Positions 8,130-17,091 are shown, counted from the first letter of the stretch. The stretch is 64,000 nt of DNA from Halorubrum sp. JWXQ-INN 858 (GCF_009806985.1 NZ_WUAX01000005.1:271373-335372); one strand, 5' to 3'. Numbers and translations are program-made. Notes: generated from the sequence alone by a model not told the origin.

Positions 8130-9371
8130 GTGACGCTCGATCCGATCCACGTCGAGAACATCGCGCGGCTCGCGTACGACATCGCGAGCGACGTGGACAC
8201 GACGGACCACGAGGACCTCGTCGGCCAGGTCTGGGAGGAGTGGCTCCCGTCGCTGCGCCGGGACGGCCGGGTCGTGATCGAGCCGGTCGGCGACCACGAG
8301 CGCCGTCGGACCGACATCGACGCGGTCGCGCTCGCGGAGCGCCCGTTCGGGACGGTTCACGGGCTCGACTCCGGAACGATCAACCCGACCACGTTCAAGA
8401 ACGGGCTCGTCGTCGACGTCGCGCACGCGGCGATGGCGTCGGAGCCGACGGACCTGTCGCTCCACCGGGACCGCACCATCGTCGCGACCGTCCACGCGGG
8501 CGACTCGACGACGGACTTCGACCGCGAATGGACGCGCCGCGACGCGGGTCACACCCGCCAGCGGGTGCTCCACGCCCCGCGCGTGAACCGGTACGCAGAG
8601 GGGGTCGTCCACGCGCTCGCGCTCTACCTCGCCGAGGGGACGCACGCGCTCACCCACGCCGACCGCGTCGACGAACTGCTCGTGCTCGACGGGCCGGTGT
8701 ATCCCAAGGAACTGTTCACGTGGGGCGACCGCGACCCCGAGCTGGGCGAGATCGCTCGGGAGGCGAAACCCCGGTCGGTCGTCGAGAACTACGTCCGGCT
8801 CGTCGAGCGGTTCGTCGAGCGGGACGTCCCCCTCGCGGGGTTCGTCAAGAACCCGGCGAGCCGCACGATCGTCCGCACGCTCGCGGACCGCGGGGTCGAG
8901 CCGCCGTGGCCCGACGACGCCGCGCTGTTCACGGCACTGCTCGAACGGCGGGCCGACGGCGACCGCCTCGACGACGCGCTCACGTTCACCACGTGGTTCC
9001 ACAGCCGCGGGGGCGCGGACGGGACGATGGCGGCCGACGCGGACGCGCTCGGGATCGAGCGTGAGCTCGACCCGACGCTGTACGAGCCGACGTTCATGGT
9101 CGTCTACGACCCCCGAACGGACGTGACGTACAAGCTGGAGGCTCCCTATGCGTTCGCCCGCGACGCGTCGACGCGCGACCGGCTGACCCGACAGGTCCTC
9201 TCCGACGTGGCGGCGACCCGCGGCCCGCCCGAGGCGGTCGCGAAGGCCGACGAGCTCGCGCGGATCAACGCCGGCGAGAAGGCCGCGCTCCGCCGGAAGT
9301 TCGAGGAGCGGTTCGACAGCGACCAGCAGGCCACCTACGACGACCTCCGCTGGGGGAAAGAGCGGTACTGA
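8130..9371 (+). CDS. nurA: NurA domain nuclease
   Basis: A 413-residue protein with a NurA-type nuclease fold, the family that works with the HerA helicase to resect DNA double-strand breaks. The core begins near residue 75 with VHGLDSGTINP, holding the first catalytic aspartate of the NurA fold, and later carries DELLVLDGPVYPKELF with the second acidic site. The C-terminal half includes VVYDPRTDVTYKLEAPYAF. GTG 8130 is taken as start (VTLDPIHVENIARLAYD); a T-rich TATA-like box near 8101-8106 lies about 25 bases upstream, which fits a leaderless message. HerA is not in the window, so the pairing cannot be confirmed here. Confidence 0.8.
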   Translation: MTLDPIHVENIARLAYDIASDVDTTDHEDLVGQVWEEWLPSLRRDGRVVIEPVGDHERRRTDIDAVALAERPFGTVHGLDSGTINPTTFKNGLVVDVAHAAMASEPTDLSLHRDRTIVATVHAGDSTTDFDREWTRRDAGHTRQRVLHAPRVNRYAEGVVHALALYLAEGTHALTHADRVDELLVLDGPVYPKELFTWGDRDPELGEIAREAKPRSVVENYVRLVERFVERDVPLAGFVKNPASRTIVRTLADRGVEPPWPDDAALFTALLERRADGDRLDDALTFTTWFHSRGGADGTMAADADALGIERELDPTLYEPTFMVVYDPRTDVTYKLEAPYAFARDASTRDRLTRQVLSDVAATRGPPEAVAKADELARINAGEKAALRRKFEERFDSDQQATYDDLRWGKERY

Positions 9372-9405
9372 CGGGGTCGTCGAGAAGGGCCGTCCCGCGG
9401 AGGGC

Positions 9406-10197
9406 TCACAGCACGCCGGCGAGGAGTACGGCGTAGATCGCGGCGTTGTACGCGCCGTGGGCCAGCCCGGGGACCACCACGTTCCCCGTCCGCTCGTACA
9501 GGAGGCCGAGCACGCAGCCGAGCAGGACGACGACGCCGACGTACGCGAGCTGCTCGGGGAGCGCGCCCTCGATCGACGGGAGGTGGATGACCCCGAAGAC
9601 GAGGCTCGCGATCAGGATCGCCGGACCCGCGTCGAACGCCCGCCGCAGCCCCCCTTGGACGACGCCGCGGAACAGCAGCTCCTCGATCGGACCGACTACG
9701 AGCAGCGAGACGGCGATCATCGCGAGGTAGTAAGGGACCGGGTCGCCGGCGGCGACGGTGGCTCGGTTCTCCCCGGTCGTCAGCCCGACCTCCGCGAGCA
9801 CGAGCAGCGCCCCGTACTGGAGCGCCAACAGTCCGACGGCCCCGCCGACGACGAGGGCGGTGTCGATCCGGGACGGGCGGGCGACGTCGACGACGTCCCA
9901 CTCGTCGGTGAACGCGAGGTAGCCGACGACCGCGAGCAGGAACCCGCCGAACTGCACGACGGTCCGGAGGACCTGCCACGCGCTCGTCCCCTCGGCCACG
10001 AGGCCGGCGCTCACGGCGAGTCTCGCCGTCGGGCCGGTGATCGCGGAGGCGACGAGGAGCGCGAACACGACCACGACCACCGCGCTCGCTACGCGAGTGA
10101 CCCGCTCCAGCGGGACGGCGAACCTGGCGACGGGATCGGAGGCGTCGCGGGCGTCTTCACCGTCGCGATCCGATCGACCCTCACGGTCCTCGCTCAT
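9406..10197 (-). CDS. CPBP (CAAX-type) intramembrane protease
   Basis: Integral membrane metalloprotease of the CPBP/Abi family, 263 residues. After an acidic N-terminus (MSEDREGRSDRD) there are about eight hydrophobic segments. The three family motifs are in order: EELLFRGVVQGGLRR (the EExxxR motif, residues ~165-180), FGVIHLPS (FxxxH) and HGAYNAAIY (HxxxN-like). These residues build the glutamate/histidine active site of CAAX proteases such as Rce1. Archaeal substrates are mostly unknown; roles in protein maturation or lipid-anchored protein processing are possible. The ATG at 10197 was chosen because the ten codons upstream are basic and atypical. Confidence 0.88.
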   Translation of the reverse strand: MSEDREGRSDRDGEDARDASDPVARFAVPLERVTRVASAVVVVVFALLVASAITGPTARLAVSAGLVAEGTSAWQVLRTVVQFGGFLLAVVGYLAFTDEWDVVDVARPSRIDTALVVGGAVGLLALQYGALLVLAEVGLTTGENRATVAAGDPVPYYLAMIAVSLLVVGPIEELLFRGVVQGGLRRAFDAGPAILIASLVFGVIHLPSIEGALPEQLAYVGVVVLLGCVLGLLYERTGNVVVPGLAHGAYNAAIYAVLLAGVL

Positions 10198-10285
10198 CGC
10201 CAGCCGTAGGGTCGGCGACGGTTTCAACGCTCCGGAAGGCGGGCGCTGGCGACGTCAGATGCCGGTCCTCACGTCGTCCGGCGGC

Positions 10286-11578
10286 CTACGACCGTTCGAT
10301 ACGCAGCTCGCGTTTGTCCGCGACGGCGGCCGCCTCCTCGAAATCGCCGCCGCCGAGGAGCCCCCGAGCGGCCTTCTTGCCCCACTCGACGGCGGGCTGG
10401 GTGAACGTCGGGACGCTCGCGAGCTCCCCGTAGAGGACGCAGGCGGCCTCCATCCCGTAGAGCAACTCCCCGAGCGCGCGCTCGTCGACCCGGTCGATCT
10501 CGACCCTGACGTTGGGGACGCCGGCGGCCGCGAGGCTCGCTTCGGTCGCCTCGAACTCCGCGTCGAGGAGGTCGCCGAGCGAGGAGCCGCCGAGGTAGGC
10601 GAGCCCCTCGAGGTCGGTTTCGGGGATGGGCGTCGACGCACGCTCCCGCGGCCGGACGACCGTGACGAGTTTGTCGCGCGGGCCGGCGCGGTACAGCTGG
10701 AGCTGTGAGTGTTGGTCGGTCGCTCCGAGCGCGCGCACGGGAGTCTGCCCGAGGCCGTCTTTCCCGAGGCTCTCGGCCCACAGCTGTGCGAACCACTCCG
10801 CGAACGTCTCGAGCGACTCGGCGTAGGGCATCACGGCGTTCGTGAGCGCGCCGCGCTCGGCGAGCGCGTACGTCGTCGCGCCGTAGGCGTACGCGGGCGA
10901 CTCGAACAGCGAGCCGGCGAGCGCGTCGCGACCGTCCCGCCCGCCCGCGAGGACCGCCTCGATGTCGTGGCCCTGCAGGGCCGCGACCGCGAGCCCGACC
11001 GTCGAGAGCACCGAGAAGCGTCCAGAGACGCCTTCGGGAACGTCGAGCGCGGGGAGGTCGTGGCGGTCGGCGAGCCGGCGCAGGTTTCCTTCGTCGCCCG
11101 TCGTGACGAGGGTCCGTTCCGTCCAGTCGACCCCCGCGTCGGCCATCGCCTCGCGCACGACGAGGAAGTTCGCGAGCGTCTCCGCCGTGGTGCCCGAGTT
11201 GGAGACCACGTTGACGACGGTGTCCGCGAGCGGGAGCTCGGCGAGCAGCGCGTCGACGGCGTCGGGGTCGACGTTGTCGAGGACGTACGCGTCGGCGTCG
11301 CCGCCGAGCGCGTTCGACAGCGTCGCCGCCCCCAGCGCGCTCCCGCCGATACCGACCGTCAGCACGGCTGCGGGGTCGTCGAACGCGCCCGTCGCCGCGC
11401 GGATCGCCGCCGGGTCGGTGGTTTCGGGCAGGTTCAGCGCGGCGTACCCGAACTCGTCGTCGGCCATCCCCCGCTCGATCCGCTCGTGTGCGTCCCCGAC
11501 GCGCTCGTCGAGCCGTTCCAAGGTCGCCTCCGTCACGCCCGGGGTCGTTCCCAGCGCGTTGCCGATGTCTACGTCCAT
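10286..11578 (-). CDS. pgi: Glucose-6-phosphate isomerase
   Basis: Interconverts glucose-6-phosphate and fructose-6-phosphate; in haloarchaea this mainly serves gluconeogenesis and entry to sugar oxidation. The 430-residue protein has two SIS domains. VGIGGSALGAATLSNAL (residues ~80-96) is the first phosphate-binding loop and VVSNSGTTAETLANF (~130-145) the second. DQHSQLQLYRAGPRDKL and the C-terminal EWGKKAARGLL with its lysine match classical PGI signatures. ATG 11578 follows a TATA-like TTTAAGG about 25 bases upstream, a leaderless arrangement. It is a conventional PGI, not the cupin type found in some other archaea. Confidence 0.95.
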   Translation of the reverse strand: MDVDIGNALGTTPGVTEATLERLDERVGDAHERIERGMADDEFGYAALNLPETTDPAAIRAATGAFDDPAAVLTVGIGGSALGAATLSNALGGDADAYVLDNVDPDAVDALLAELPLADTVVNVVSNSGTTAETLANFLVVREAMADAGVDWTERTLVTTGDEGNLRRLADRHDLPALDVPEGVSGRFSVLSTVGLAVAALQGHDIEAVLAGGRDGRDALAGSLFESPAYAYGATTYALAERGALTNAVMPYAESLETFAEWFAQLWAESLGKDGLGQTPVRALGATDQHSQLQLYRAGPRDKLVTVVRPRERASTPIPETDLEGLAYLGGSSLGDLLDAEFEATEASLAAAGVPNVRVEIDRVDERALGELLYGMEAACVLYGELASVPTFTQPAVEWGKKAARGLLGGGDFEEAAAVADKRELRIERS

Positions 11579-11931
11579 ACACACTCACGCGGGCGAGCGG
11601 GCCTTAAAGCGTGGGCGTCGGCCGCGGTCGCGTCGCCCCTGCGGCTCGCGGGCCGAGTGGGGGCGACCCGCGGATCGAGGCGGGACGGGCCGCTAGCACA
11701 ACAGTGTTGTTCCACCGGACGCTTCGACAGGTATGGACGCGTTATCGAGGGTGCATAGCGATCGATGAGCGTGACGTATCCCGTTCGGACGACGACGACC
11801 CTCACACCGGCGGCCTTCACACCGGCGGCCTTCACACCGGCGACCCTCACACCGGCGACCCTCACACCGAGGAGCCTCGCTTCCGCCACGACGACCTCCG
11901 TCGCAACGACTGACCTCCTCGCCCGCCGTCG
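11579..11931. other. Divergent intergenic region between pgi and the MFS gene
   Basis: This 353-bp gap holds the minus-strand pgi promoter (CTTTAAGG complement at 11601-11610), a short inverted repeat ACAAC-AGT-GTTGT at about 11698-11710, and five 15-bp repeats. A 56-codon frame from ATG 11765 to TGA 11935 reads through the repeats, coding LTPAA/FTPAA/LTPAT units, and its stop overlaps the ATG of the MFS gene. I could not decide whether that frame is translated. Confidence 0.5.
11801..11875. repeat. Five 15-bp tandem repeats
   Basis: Five in-register copies of a 15-bp unit, consensus CTCACACCGGCGACC with variant GGC for GAC. Units start at 11801, 11816, 11831, 11846 and 11861; the last is degenerate. 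Because 15 is a multiple of three, an open frame passes through without interruption. Confidence 0.9.
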
Positions 11932-13248
11932 ATGAAGAACCTATTGGGCGTCAACCCGCAGGTGTTGGCGCTCGCGCTCGCCCGGATGTCCGAGTCGGTC
12001 GGCAACTCGTTTCTCGTCGTGGTGCTCCCGCTGTTCATCGCGACGGACTTCGTCACCGGGGCCACCTTCGGGCTGACCGAGGTGTTCATCACCGGGCTCA
12101 TCCTCTCGGTGTTCGGGTTCGTCAACAGCCCGCTCCAGCCGTTCACGGGGCGACTCTCCGACCGGACCGGCAAGCGCAAGGTGTTCGTCCTGTTCGGGCT
12201 CGTGCTCATCGCGGCGGCGAGCTTCGCGTACTCGTTCGCGACGACGTACTGGCACCTCATCGGCCTCCGGGTGTTCCAGGGGATCGCGGGCGCGTTCATC
12301 ATTCCGACGACCGTCGCGCTCGTCAACGACCTCGCCACCGACGAGAACCGCGGCGGCAACATGGGGACGTACAACACGTTCCGGCTCGTCGGCTTCGGCG
12401 TCGGCCCGATCGCCGCGGGCGGGGTGATCGCCGCCGGGCCGTACTCGATCCCCCTCGGCGCGACGACGCTCGCGATCTCCGGGTTCGACGCGGCCTTCTA
12501 CTTCGCGGCGTTCACCGCCACGCTCGCGTTCTTCCTCGTGTTGGCGCTCATCCGTGACCCGTCGGTCGAGCCCTCCGAGTCCGACGAGTCCGTTCTCGAC
12601 GGGATCCCGATCCTCGACCGGAGCGGGTCGAACCTGCTCGACCCCGTCTTCGCGCTCGGCGTCGTCTCCTTTTTCATGGCGGTCGGCATCGCCGTCTTCG
12701 CCACGCTCGGTGAGATCGTCAACACCCAGCTTGACCAGGGGCCGGAGATGTTCGGGCTCCAGTTCGCAGCGTTCGTGCTCGCGCAGATCTTCTTACAGGC
12801 CCCGATCGGTCGAGCCACCGACTTCTACGGCCGCAAGGCGTTCATCGTCGTCGGGACGGTGCTGCTCGTCCCCACGACGCTCGTGCAGGGGTTCATCCCC
12901 GACATCACGCTGCTTTCGGGGGTCGTCTCGGACTCCTGGCTGATGTTCATCGCGCGCTTCCTCCAGGGGGTCGCCGGCGCGATGGTGTTCGCGCCCGCGC
13001 TCGCGCTCGCCGGCGACCTCGCGCCCGAGAACCGGTCGGGAGCGACCCTCTCGGTGTTGACGATGGCGTTCGGCTTCGGCGTTGCGTTCGGGCCGCTGCT
13101 CTCCGGGTTCCTCGTCGCCTGGGGCTTTGCGGTCCCGTTCGCGTTCGCGGCCGCGCTCGCGATGATCGGCGTCGTCCTCGTCGTCACGCAGGTCGACGAG
13201 GTGATGACGCCCCGGCGGCCGATCCCCTTCATCGGCTACGTCACCTGA
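11932..13248 (+). CDS. MFS family transporter
   Basis: Major facilitator superfamily permease of 438 residues with about twelve hydrophobic helices and a polar loop at ~205-235. The loop between helices 2 and 3 carries GRLSDRTGKRKVFV, the canonical MFS motif A (GxLaDrxGrkxxl), and its second-half copy is GRATDFYGRKAFIV. FQGIAGAFIIPTTVALVNDLA resembles drug/metabolite exporters, so efflux is a reasonable guess; the substrate cannot be inferred. The ATG at 11932 overlaps the stop of a short upstream reading frame in an ATGA arrangement. Downstream genes run in the opposite direction, so it is probably monocistronic. Confidence 0.88.
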   Translation: MKNLLGVNPQVLALALARMSESVGNSFLVVVLPLFIATDFVTGATFGLTEVFITGLILSVFGFVNSPLQPFTGRLSDRTGKRKVFVLFGLVLIAAASFAYSFATTYWHLIGLRVFQGIAGAFIIPTTVALVNDLATDENRGGNMGTYNTFRLVGFGVGPIAAGGVIAAGPYSIPLGATTLAISGFDAAFYFAAFTATLAFFLVLALIRDPSVEPSESDESVLDGIPILDRSGSNLLDPVFALGVVSFFMAVGIAVFATLGEIVNTQLDQGPEMFGLQFAAFVLAQIFLQAPIGRATDFYGRKAFIVVGTVLLVPTTLVQGFIPDITLLSGVVSDSWLMFIARFLQGVAGAMVFAPALALAGDLAPENRSGATLSVLTMAFGFGVAFGPLLSGFLVAWGFAVPFAFAAALAMIGVVLVVTQVDEVMTPRRPIPFIGYVT

Positions 13249-13334
13249 CCGGTCAAGCAGCGGGGGTCTCACTCGGGCGTTCTCGTGGCTCCCGACGATC
13301 CGGATCGGTGGTGGACGGTTCCTTGCCGTGTCGT

Positions 13335-13772
13335 TCAGCGACCCGACGCGGTGAACTCCTCCCGGTAGACGCGTCCGAACGCGTTCCGCCGGAGGGTGCT
13401 AACGGCCGCCGCCTGCTCCTCGTGGAACGTCGTCGCGATCACGGCGTCGGCGAAGGGGATCGGGTGCCACGTGATCCGGTCGACGTGATCCGAACCAAGC
13501 GTGACGACGTCCGCCTCCGTGAACTCGCTGTCGGCGAGCCACGCGTCGAACTCGTCGCGGTCGCCGACGTGGACCGCGAGCAGCTCGGCGAAGATCGCGT
13601 CCCGGGCGGTCTCGATGACCTCCGGACGGACCCGCTCGTCGTACTCGTCGGCGTCGAACTCCATCGCCTTCGTCGTCTCGCGCACGACGACCCGCGCGGC
13701 GGGGCCGGCGTCCTCGTAGCGCTCGAGCGCCGTCGCCCGCGTCGTCGGCGCGAACGCACCGATCGTTTGCAT
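13335..13772 (-). CDS. DUF5809 family haloarchaeal protein
   Basis: A 145-residue soluble acidic protein, which I assign to the haloarchaea-only DUF5809 family from memory of its sequence and neighbour. It begins MQTIGAFAPTTRATALERY and contains TTKAMEFDADEYDERVRPEV and VHVGDRDEFDAWLADSEF. No catalytic motif is obvious. It lies 36 bases downstream of the DUF5810 gene on the same strand, and the two families often sit together, which suggests one operon and a shared, unknown role. No membrane segment or signal peptide is seen. Confidence 0.7.
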   Translation of the reverse strand: MQTIGAFAPTTRATALERYEDAGPAARVVVRETTKAMEFDADEYDERVRPEVIETARDAIFAELLAVHVGDRDEFDAWLADSEFTEADVVTLGSDHVDRITWHPIPFADAVIATTFHEEQAAAVSTLRRNAFGRVYREEFTASGR

Positions 13773-13808
13773 ATCGGTCGGTTGTCCGGCGACCCAAAAG
13801 GGGTTGCG

Positions 13809-14378
13809 CTACGCGTCGGCCGGGTCGCTGCGATCGTCCCCGCCGCTTCCGTCGCTTCCGCCGCTTCCGTCCCTTCCGCCGCTTCCGTCGCTATCGCTCG
13901 CGCTCTCGCCGGTGTCCAGTTCGTGATCGCCATCGTCCGAACTGTCGTCCTGCCCGCCGTCCTCTCCGTCCTCTCCGTCCTCTCCGTCCTCGTCGTCGTA
14001 CATCTCGCGGGTCAGTGCCCGCGCCTCGCGGAGCACGGCCGCCGTCTCGGGGTCGGTTCCGGCGTCGTCGACACCGAGCCCCTGGCCGCCGTCGCCGCTT
14101 CTCGTGCCGCGTCCGTGGCCGACGTGCCCGCCCGCGTCGACGCCGGGTCGGCCGCGGTCGACGGTGTCCTCGAACGTCTCGTGGTACGTCGCGTCCTCGG
14201 CGTGCGGGACGACGGCCTCGGCGAGCCCCTCGGGATCCATCCCGCCCCAGCCGGGGGCGTGCTCGTCGAGCCACGCCTCGTGGTCGTCGCCGTGGATCAT
14301 CGCCGTGAACGCGAGGTGGTGCGCGAGGTGTTCGCCGTCTCGCTGCGGGGTATCACACACCGGGCAGGCGTATCCCAT
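13809..14378 (-). CDS. DUF5810 family zinc-finger-like protein with repetitive tail
   Basis: A 189-residue protein of the haloarchaeal DUF5810 family. The N-terminal MGYACPVCDTPQRDGEHLAHHLAFTAMIH has CxxC followed by two histidine pairs, a likely zinc site, with WLDEHAPGWGGMDPEGL following. From about residue 130 the chain becomes low complexity: EDGEDGEDGEDGG, then GSGGSDGSGG units encoded by short DNA repeats. The ATG at 14378 places the zinc motif at the N-terminus; upstream residues are basic and do not fit. It precedes the DUF5809 gene by 36 bases. Nucleic-acid or protein binding is a guess from the zinc motif. Confidence 0.7.
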   Translation of the reverse strand: MGYACPVCDTPQRDGEHLAHHLAFTAMIHGDDHEAWLDEHAPGWGGMDPEGLAEAVVPHAEDATYHETFEDTVDRGRPGVDAGGHVGHGRGTRSGDGGQGLGVDDAGTDPETAAVLREARALTREMYDDEDGEDGEDGEDGGQDDSSDDGDHELDTGESASDSDGSGGRDGSGGSDGSGGDDRSDPADA

Positions 14379-14530
14379 GACGGGACCGCCTACGCCGCTC
14401 GGGCCTAAAGCGGCGTCGGACCCGTTCGGTCGTTCCCGACGCGACGCCGCTCCCGCTCCTTTCGTCGCCTTGGGTCCACTCGCTGTCGCCCACCGCGTCC
14501 ACACCGCCCTCGTGACGCCGCTAGAACAGC

Positions 14531-14584
14531 AACTTTATCACTCGCACGGGGCGAAATTCGCACAAGACTGCTCCCTTGGGAGGT
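14531..14584 (+). promoter_or_regulatory. Promoter and Shine-Dalgarno site of aIF2-gamma
   Basis: AACTTTATCA (14531-14540) is a TATA-like box. GGGAGGT (14578-14584) is a strong anti-16S site six bases before GTG 14591. It decides the start: the in-frame TTG at 14576 would put the site inside the gene. A leadered message with a ribosome site contrasts with the leaderless genes around it. Confidence 0.75.
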
Positions 14585-14590
14585 TCAACA

Positions 14591-15814
14591 GTGACTCAAG
14601 CCAACACACAACCGGAGGTGAACATCGGTCTCGTCGGTCACGTCGACCACGGGAAGACGACGCTCGTCCAGGCGTTGTCCGGATCGTGGACCGACCAGCA
14701 CAGCGAGGAGATGAAACGCGGGATATCCATCCGGCTGGGGTACGCGGACGCGACGTTCCGTCGCTGCCCCGGCGTCGACGCGCCCGAGTGTTACACCATC
14801 GACGAGGAGTGTCCGGACGGCTCCGAGAGCGAGGTCCTGCGGACGGTCTCGTTCGTCGACGCCCCCGGACACGAGACGCTGATGGCGACGATGCTCTCCG
14901 GGGCCTCGATCATGGACGGGGCGGTGCTCGTCGTGAGCGCGACCGAAGACGTCCCGCAGGCACAGACGGAAGAACACCTGATGGCGTTGAACCTCATCGG
15001 CATCGAGAACGTCGTCATCGCGCAGAACAAGGTCGACCTCGTCGACCGCGACCGCGCCGTCGACAACTACCGACAGATACAGGAGTTCGTCGAGGGCACG
15101 GTCGCGGAGGACGCGCCGATCGTCCCCGTCTCCGCCCAGCAGGAGGTCAACCTCGACCTCCTCATCGAGGCGATCGAAACGGAGATCCCGACGCCCGAGC
15201 GCGACCCCGACGAGGACGCGCGGATGTTCGCGGCCCGCTCGTTCGACATCAACCGCCCCGGCACGAACGCCGCGGACCTCAAAGGCGGCGTCGTCGGCGG
15301 CTCGCTCGTCCAGGGCGAGCTCGCGGTCGGCGACGGGCTCGAGATCCGCCCCGGCCGCCAGGTCGAGGAGGGCGGGCAGACCGAGTGGCAGTCGTTGGAG
15401 ACGACGGTCCGGTCGCTACAGGCCGGCAGCCAGCAGGTCGACGTCGCCAAACCCGGCGGGCTGCTCGGCGTCGGCACCGGCCTCGATCCGAGCCTGACGA
15501 AGGGCGACGCGCTCGCCGGCCAGGTCGCGGGCGAGCCCGGCACGCTCCCGCCGACGCGCAACGACTTCGAGATGACGGTCGATCTCCTCGACCGCGTCGT
15601 CGGCGAGGGCGAGGTCGACGAGATCAGCACCGGCGAGCCCCTGATGCTCACGGTCGGCACCGCGACGACGGTCGGCGCGGTGACGAGCGCGCGCGACGGC
15701 GAGTGCGAGGTGAAACTCAAACGACCCGTCTGTGCGGAGTCGGGCGCACAGATCGCCATCAACCGCCGCGTCGGCGCGCGATGGCGCCTCATCGGCGTCG
15801 GGACGCTGTCGTAG
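14591..15814 (+). CDS. eif2g: Translation initiation factor aIF2 subunit gamma
   Basis: GTPase subunit of aIF2, which delivers initiator Met-tRNA to the small ribosomal subunit. The protein has 407 residues, the usual archaeal size. G1 is GHVDHGKTT (residues ~16-24), switch I includes the [14 protein letters not shown] stretch, a zinc-binding knuckle follows ([16 protein letters not shown]), G3 is DAPGHE, G4 is NKVD. Two beta-barrel domains complete it from about residue 205. GTG 14591 is set by a strong ribosome-binding site. A PIN-domain gene begins one base after the stop, an arrangement often seen in archaea. Confidence 0.96.
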   Translation: MTQANTQPEVNIGLVGHVDHGKTTLVQALSGSWTDQHSEEMKRGISIRLGYADATFRRCPGVDAPECYTIDEECPDGSESEVLRTVSFVDAPGHETLMATMLSGASIMDGAVLVVSATEDVPQAQTEEHLMALNLIGIENVVIAQNKVDLVDRDRAVDNYRQIQEFVEGTVAEDAPIVPVSAQQEVNLDLLIEAIETEIPTPERDPDEDARMFAARSFDINRPGTNAADLKGGVVGGSLVQGELAVGDGLEIRPGRQVEEGGQTEWQSLETTVRSLQAGSQQVDVAKPGGLLGVGTGLDPSLTKGDALAGQVAGEPGTLPPTRNDFEMTVDLLDRVVGEGEVDEISTGEPLMLTVGTATTVGAVTSARDGECEVKLKRPVCAESGAQIAINRRVGARWRLIGVGTLS

Positions 15815-15815
15815 C

Positions 15816-16283
15816 GTGCCCGGCACGGACCGCGGCGACGCGACGTACGGGCCGACGGCGGACGCCGACGACCGCGACGCCGACGGTCGCGACGACGGGA
15901 CCGCCCCCGTCGTCGCGCTCGACGCGAGCGCCCTGATGGCCCCGATCGAGGCGAACGTTCGCCTGTTCGAGGAGCTCGATCGGCTCCTCGGGTCGCACGC
16001 GGCGGTCGTCCCTGCCGCGGTCGTCGCCGAGCTCGACGGGCTCCGATCGGGGGCCGGGACGGAGGCGACCGCGGCGAGCGTCGGCGCGGACCTCGCGGAG
16101 CGGGCGGAGACGGTCGAGACGGACGCATCGTACGCGGACGACGCGTTGGTCGAGCTGGCCACGACGGGCCGGGTCGGCTACGTCGTTACGAACGATCGAC
16201 CCCTGGCGAGACGGGTGCTGGACGCGGACGTACCAGTAATCTGTTTAAGGGGTCGGAACACACTGGCGATAACGGAACCCTAG
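15816..16283 (+). CDS. PIN-domain nuclease, Fcf1/Utp24-like
   Basis: A 155-residue protein whose residues ~29-150 form a PIN domain. The acidic metal-binding residues are visible in VVALDASALM, VAELDGL, DASYADDALVEL and VVTNDRPLARRV, and the end is CLRGRNTLAI. The first 28 residues are an acidic, probably disordered extension. Its position one base after aIF2-gamma is the usual place of the archaeal Fcf1-like PIN protein, whose eukaryotic relative cuts pre-rRNA, so rRNA processing is likely. No antitoxin gene is next to it, which argues against a VapC toxin. GTG 15816 is the start because it abuts the previous stop. Confidence 0.78.
   Translation: MPGTDRGDATYGPTADADDRDADGRDDGTAPVVALDASALMAPIEANVRLFEELDRLLGSHAAVVPAAVVAELDGLRSGAGTEATAASVGADLAERAETVETDASYADDALVELATTGRVGYVVTNDRPLARRVLDADVPVICLRGRNTLAITEP
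16244..16250 (+). promoter_or_regulatory. TATA-like box upstream of rpo7
   Basis: TTTAAGG lies inside the 3' end of the PIN gene, about 63-69 bases before the rpo7 ATG. A transcript from it would carry a leader of roughly 40 bases. The rpo7-spt4 genes could instead be read from the aIF2-gamma promoter. Confidence 0.35.
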
Positions 16284-16312
16284 CGCAGGGATACAGCGCA
16301 CACCCCACGCAT

Positions 16313-16894
16313 ATGTACAAACGAGTTCGACTCAAGGACACGGTCGAGGTCCCGCCGAAGCACCTGGCGGACGTCACCGACGAGCGGGTGAAAGCCCTGC
16401 TGCAGGACAAACTGGAAGGACGAATGGACGAGGACGTCGGCAGCGTCGTGAGCGTCATCGAGGTCCACGAGATCGGCGACGGCGCGGTGTTACACAACCG
16501 CCCCGGCGTCTACTACGAGGCGGAGTTCGACGCGCTCACGTTCGACCCCGACATGCAGGAGGTCGTCGACGGGACGGTCGTCGAGACGGTCGAGTTCGGC
16601 GCGTTCGTCGGGATCGGCCCGGTCGACGGGCTACTCCACGTCTCCCAGATCACCGACGAATACCTCACGTTCGACGGGGCGAACCAGCAGCTCGCCTCCT
16701 CCGACTCCGACAAGACGCTCGGCGTCGACGACGCCGTTCGCGTCCGCGTCGTGACGAAGAGCATCGACGAGCGCAACCCGCGCGACTCGAAGATCGGGCT
16801 CACGGCGAAACAGCCGGGGCTCGGCAAACACGAGTGGCTCGAAAGCGAGCGTCGCCGCCGCGCGGAGACCGGCACGGCCGCGGAGGACGACTGA
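16313..16894 (+). CDS. rpo7: RNA polymerase subunit Rpo7 (E')
   Basis: Stalk subunit of archaeal RNA polymerase, equivalent to eukaryotic Rpb7; with Rpo4 it helps open the promoter and guides the nascent RNA. The 193 residues comprise the N-terminal RNP-like domain (MYKRVRLKDTVEVPPKH onward, 1-80) and an S1/OB RNA-binding domain (~81-170) with VVETVEFGAFVGIGPVDGLLHVSQI. An acidic tail follows. Its stop overlaps the ATG of the Spt4 gene (TGATG), so the two are translationally coupled; pairing of rpo7 with spt4 is conserved across archaea. Confidence 0.95.
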   Translation: MYKRVRLKDTVEVPPKHLADVTDERVKALLQDKLEGRMDEDVGSVVSVIEVHEIGDGAVLHNRPGVYYEAEFDALTFDPDMQEVVDGTVVETVEFGAFVGIGPVDGLLHVSQITDEYLTFDGANQQLASSDSDKTLGVDDAVRVRVVTKSIDERNPRDSKIGLTAKQPGLGKHEWLESERRRRAETGTAAEDD

Positions 16895-17091
16895 TGGCGG
16901 AGGACCGCCTCGCCTGCCGTGAGTGCCACCTGGTGAACGACCCGGACGCACAGACCTGCGAGCACTGCGGTTCCTCCTCGCTGACCGAGGACTGGGCCGG
17001 CTACGTCATCATCTCGCACCCCGAGGAGAGCCAGATCGCCGAGGAGATGAACGTCACCAAGGCCGGTTCGTACGCGCTCAAGGTCCGATAG
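16894..17091 (+). CDS. spt4: Transcription elongation factor Spt4 (formerly RpoE'')
   Basis: A 65-residue zinc protein that pairs with Spt5 to increase RNA polymerase processivity. Four cysteines in two CxxC pairs (C8/C11 in ACREC, C22/C25 in CEHC) form the zinc ribbon. GYVIISHPEESQIAEEMNV carries the serine-rich family signature. The ATG overlaps the rpo7 stop by one base. It ends with YALKVR, as in archaeal orthologues. The next gene, for a CoA kinase, starts 36 bases later, probably on the same transcript. Confidence 0.95.
   Translation: MAEDRLACRECHLVNDPDAQTCEHCGSSSLTEDWAGYVIISHPEESQIAEEMNVTKAGSYALKVR

Noticed and set aside
15816-16283. VapC toxin
   Set aside because: It has a PIN domain but no antitoxin neighbour, and its place after aIF2-gamma is typical of Fcf1-like processing nucleases.
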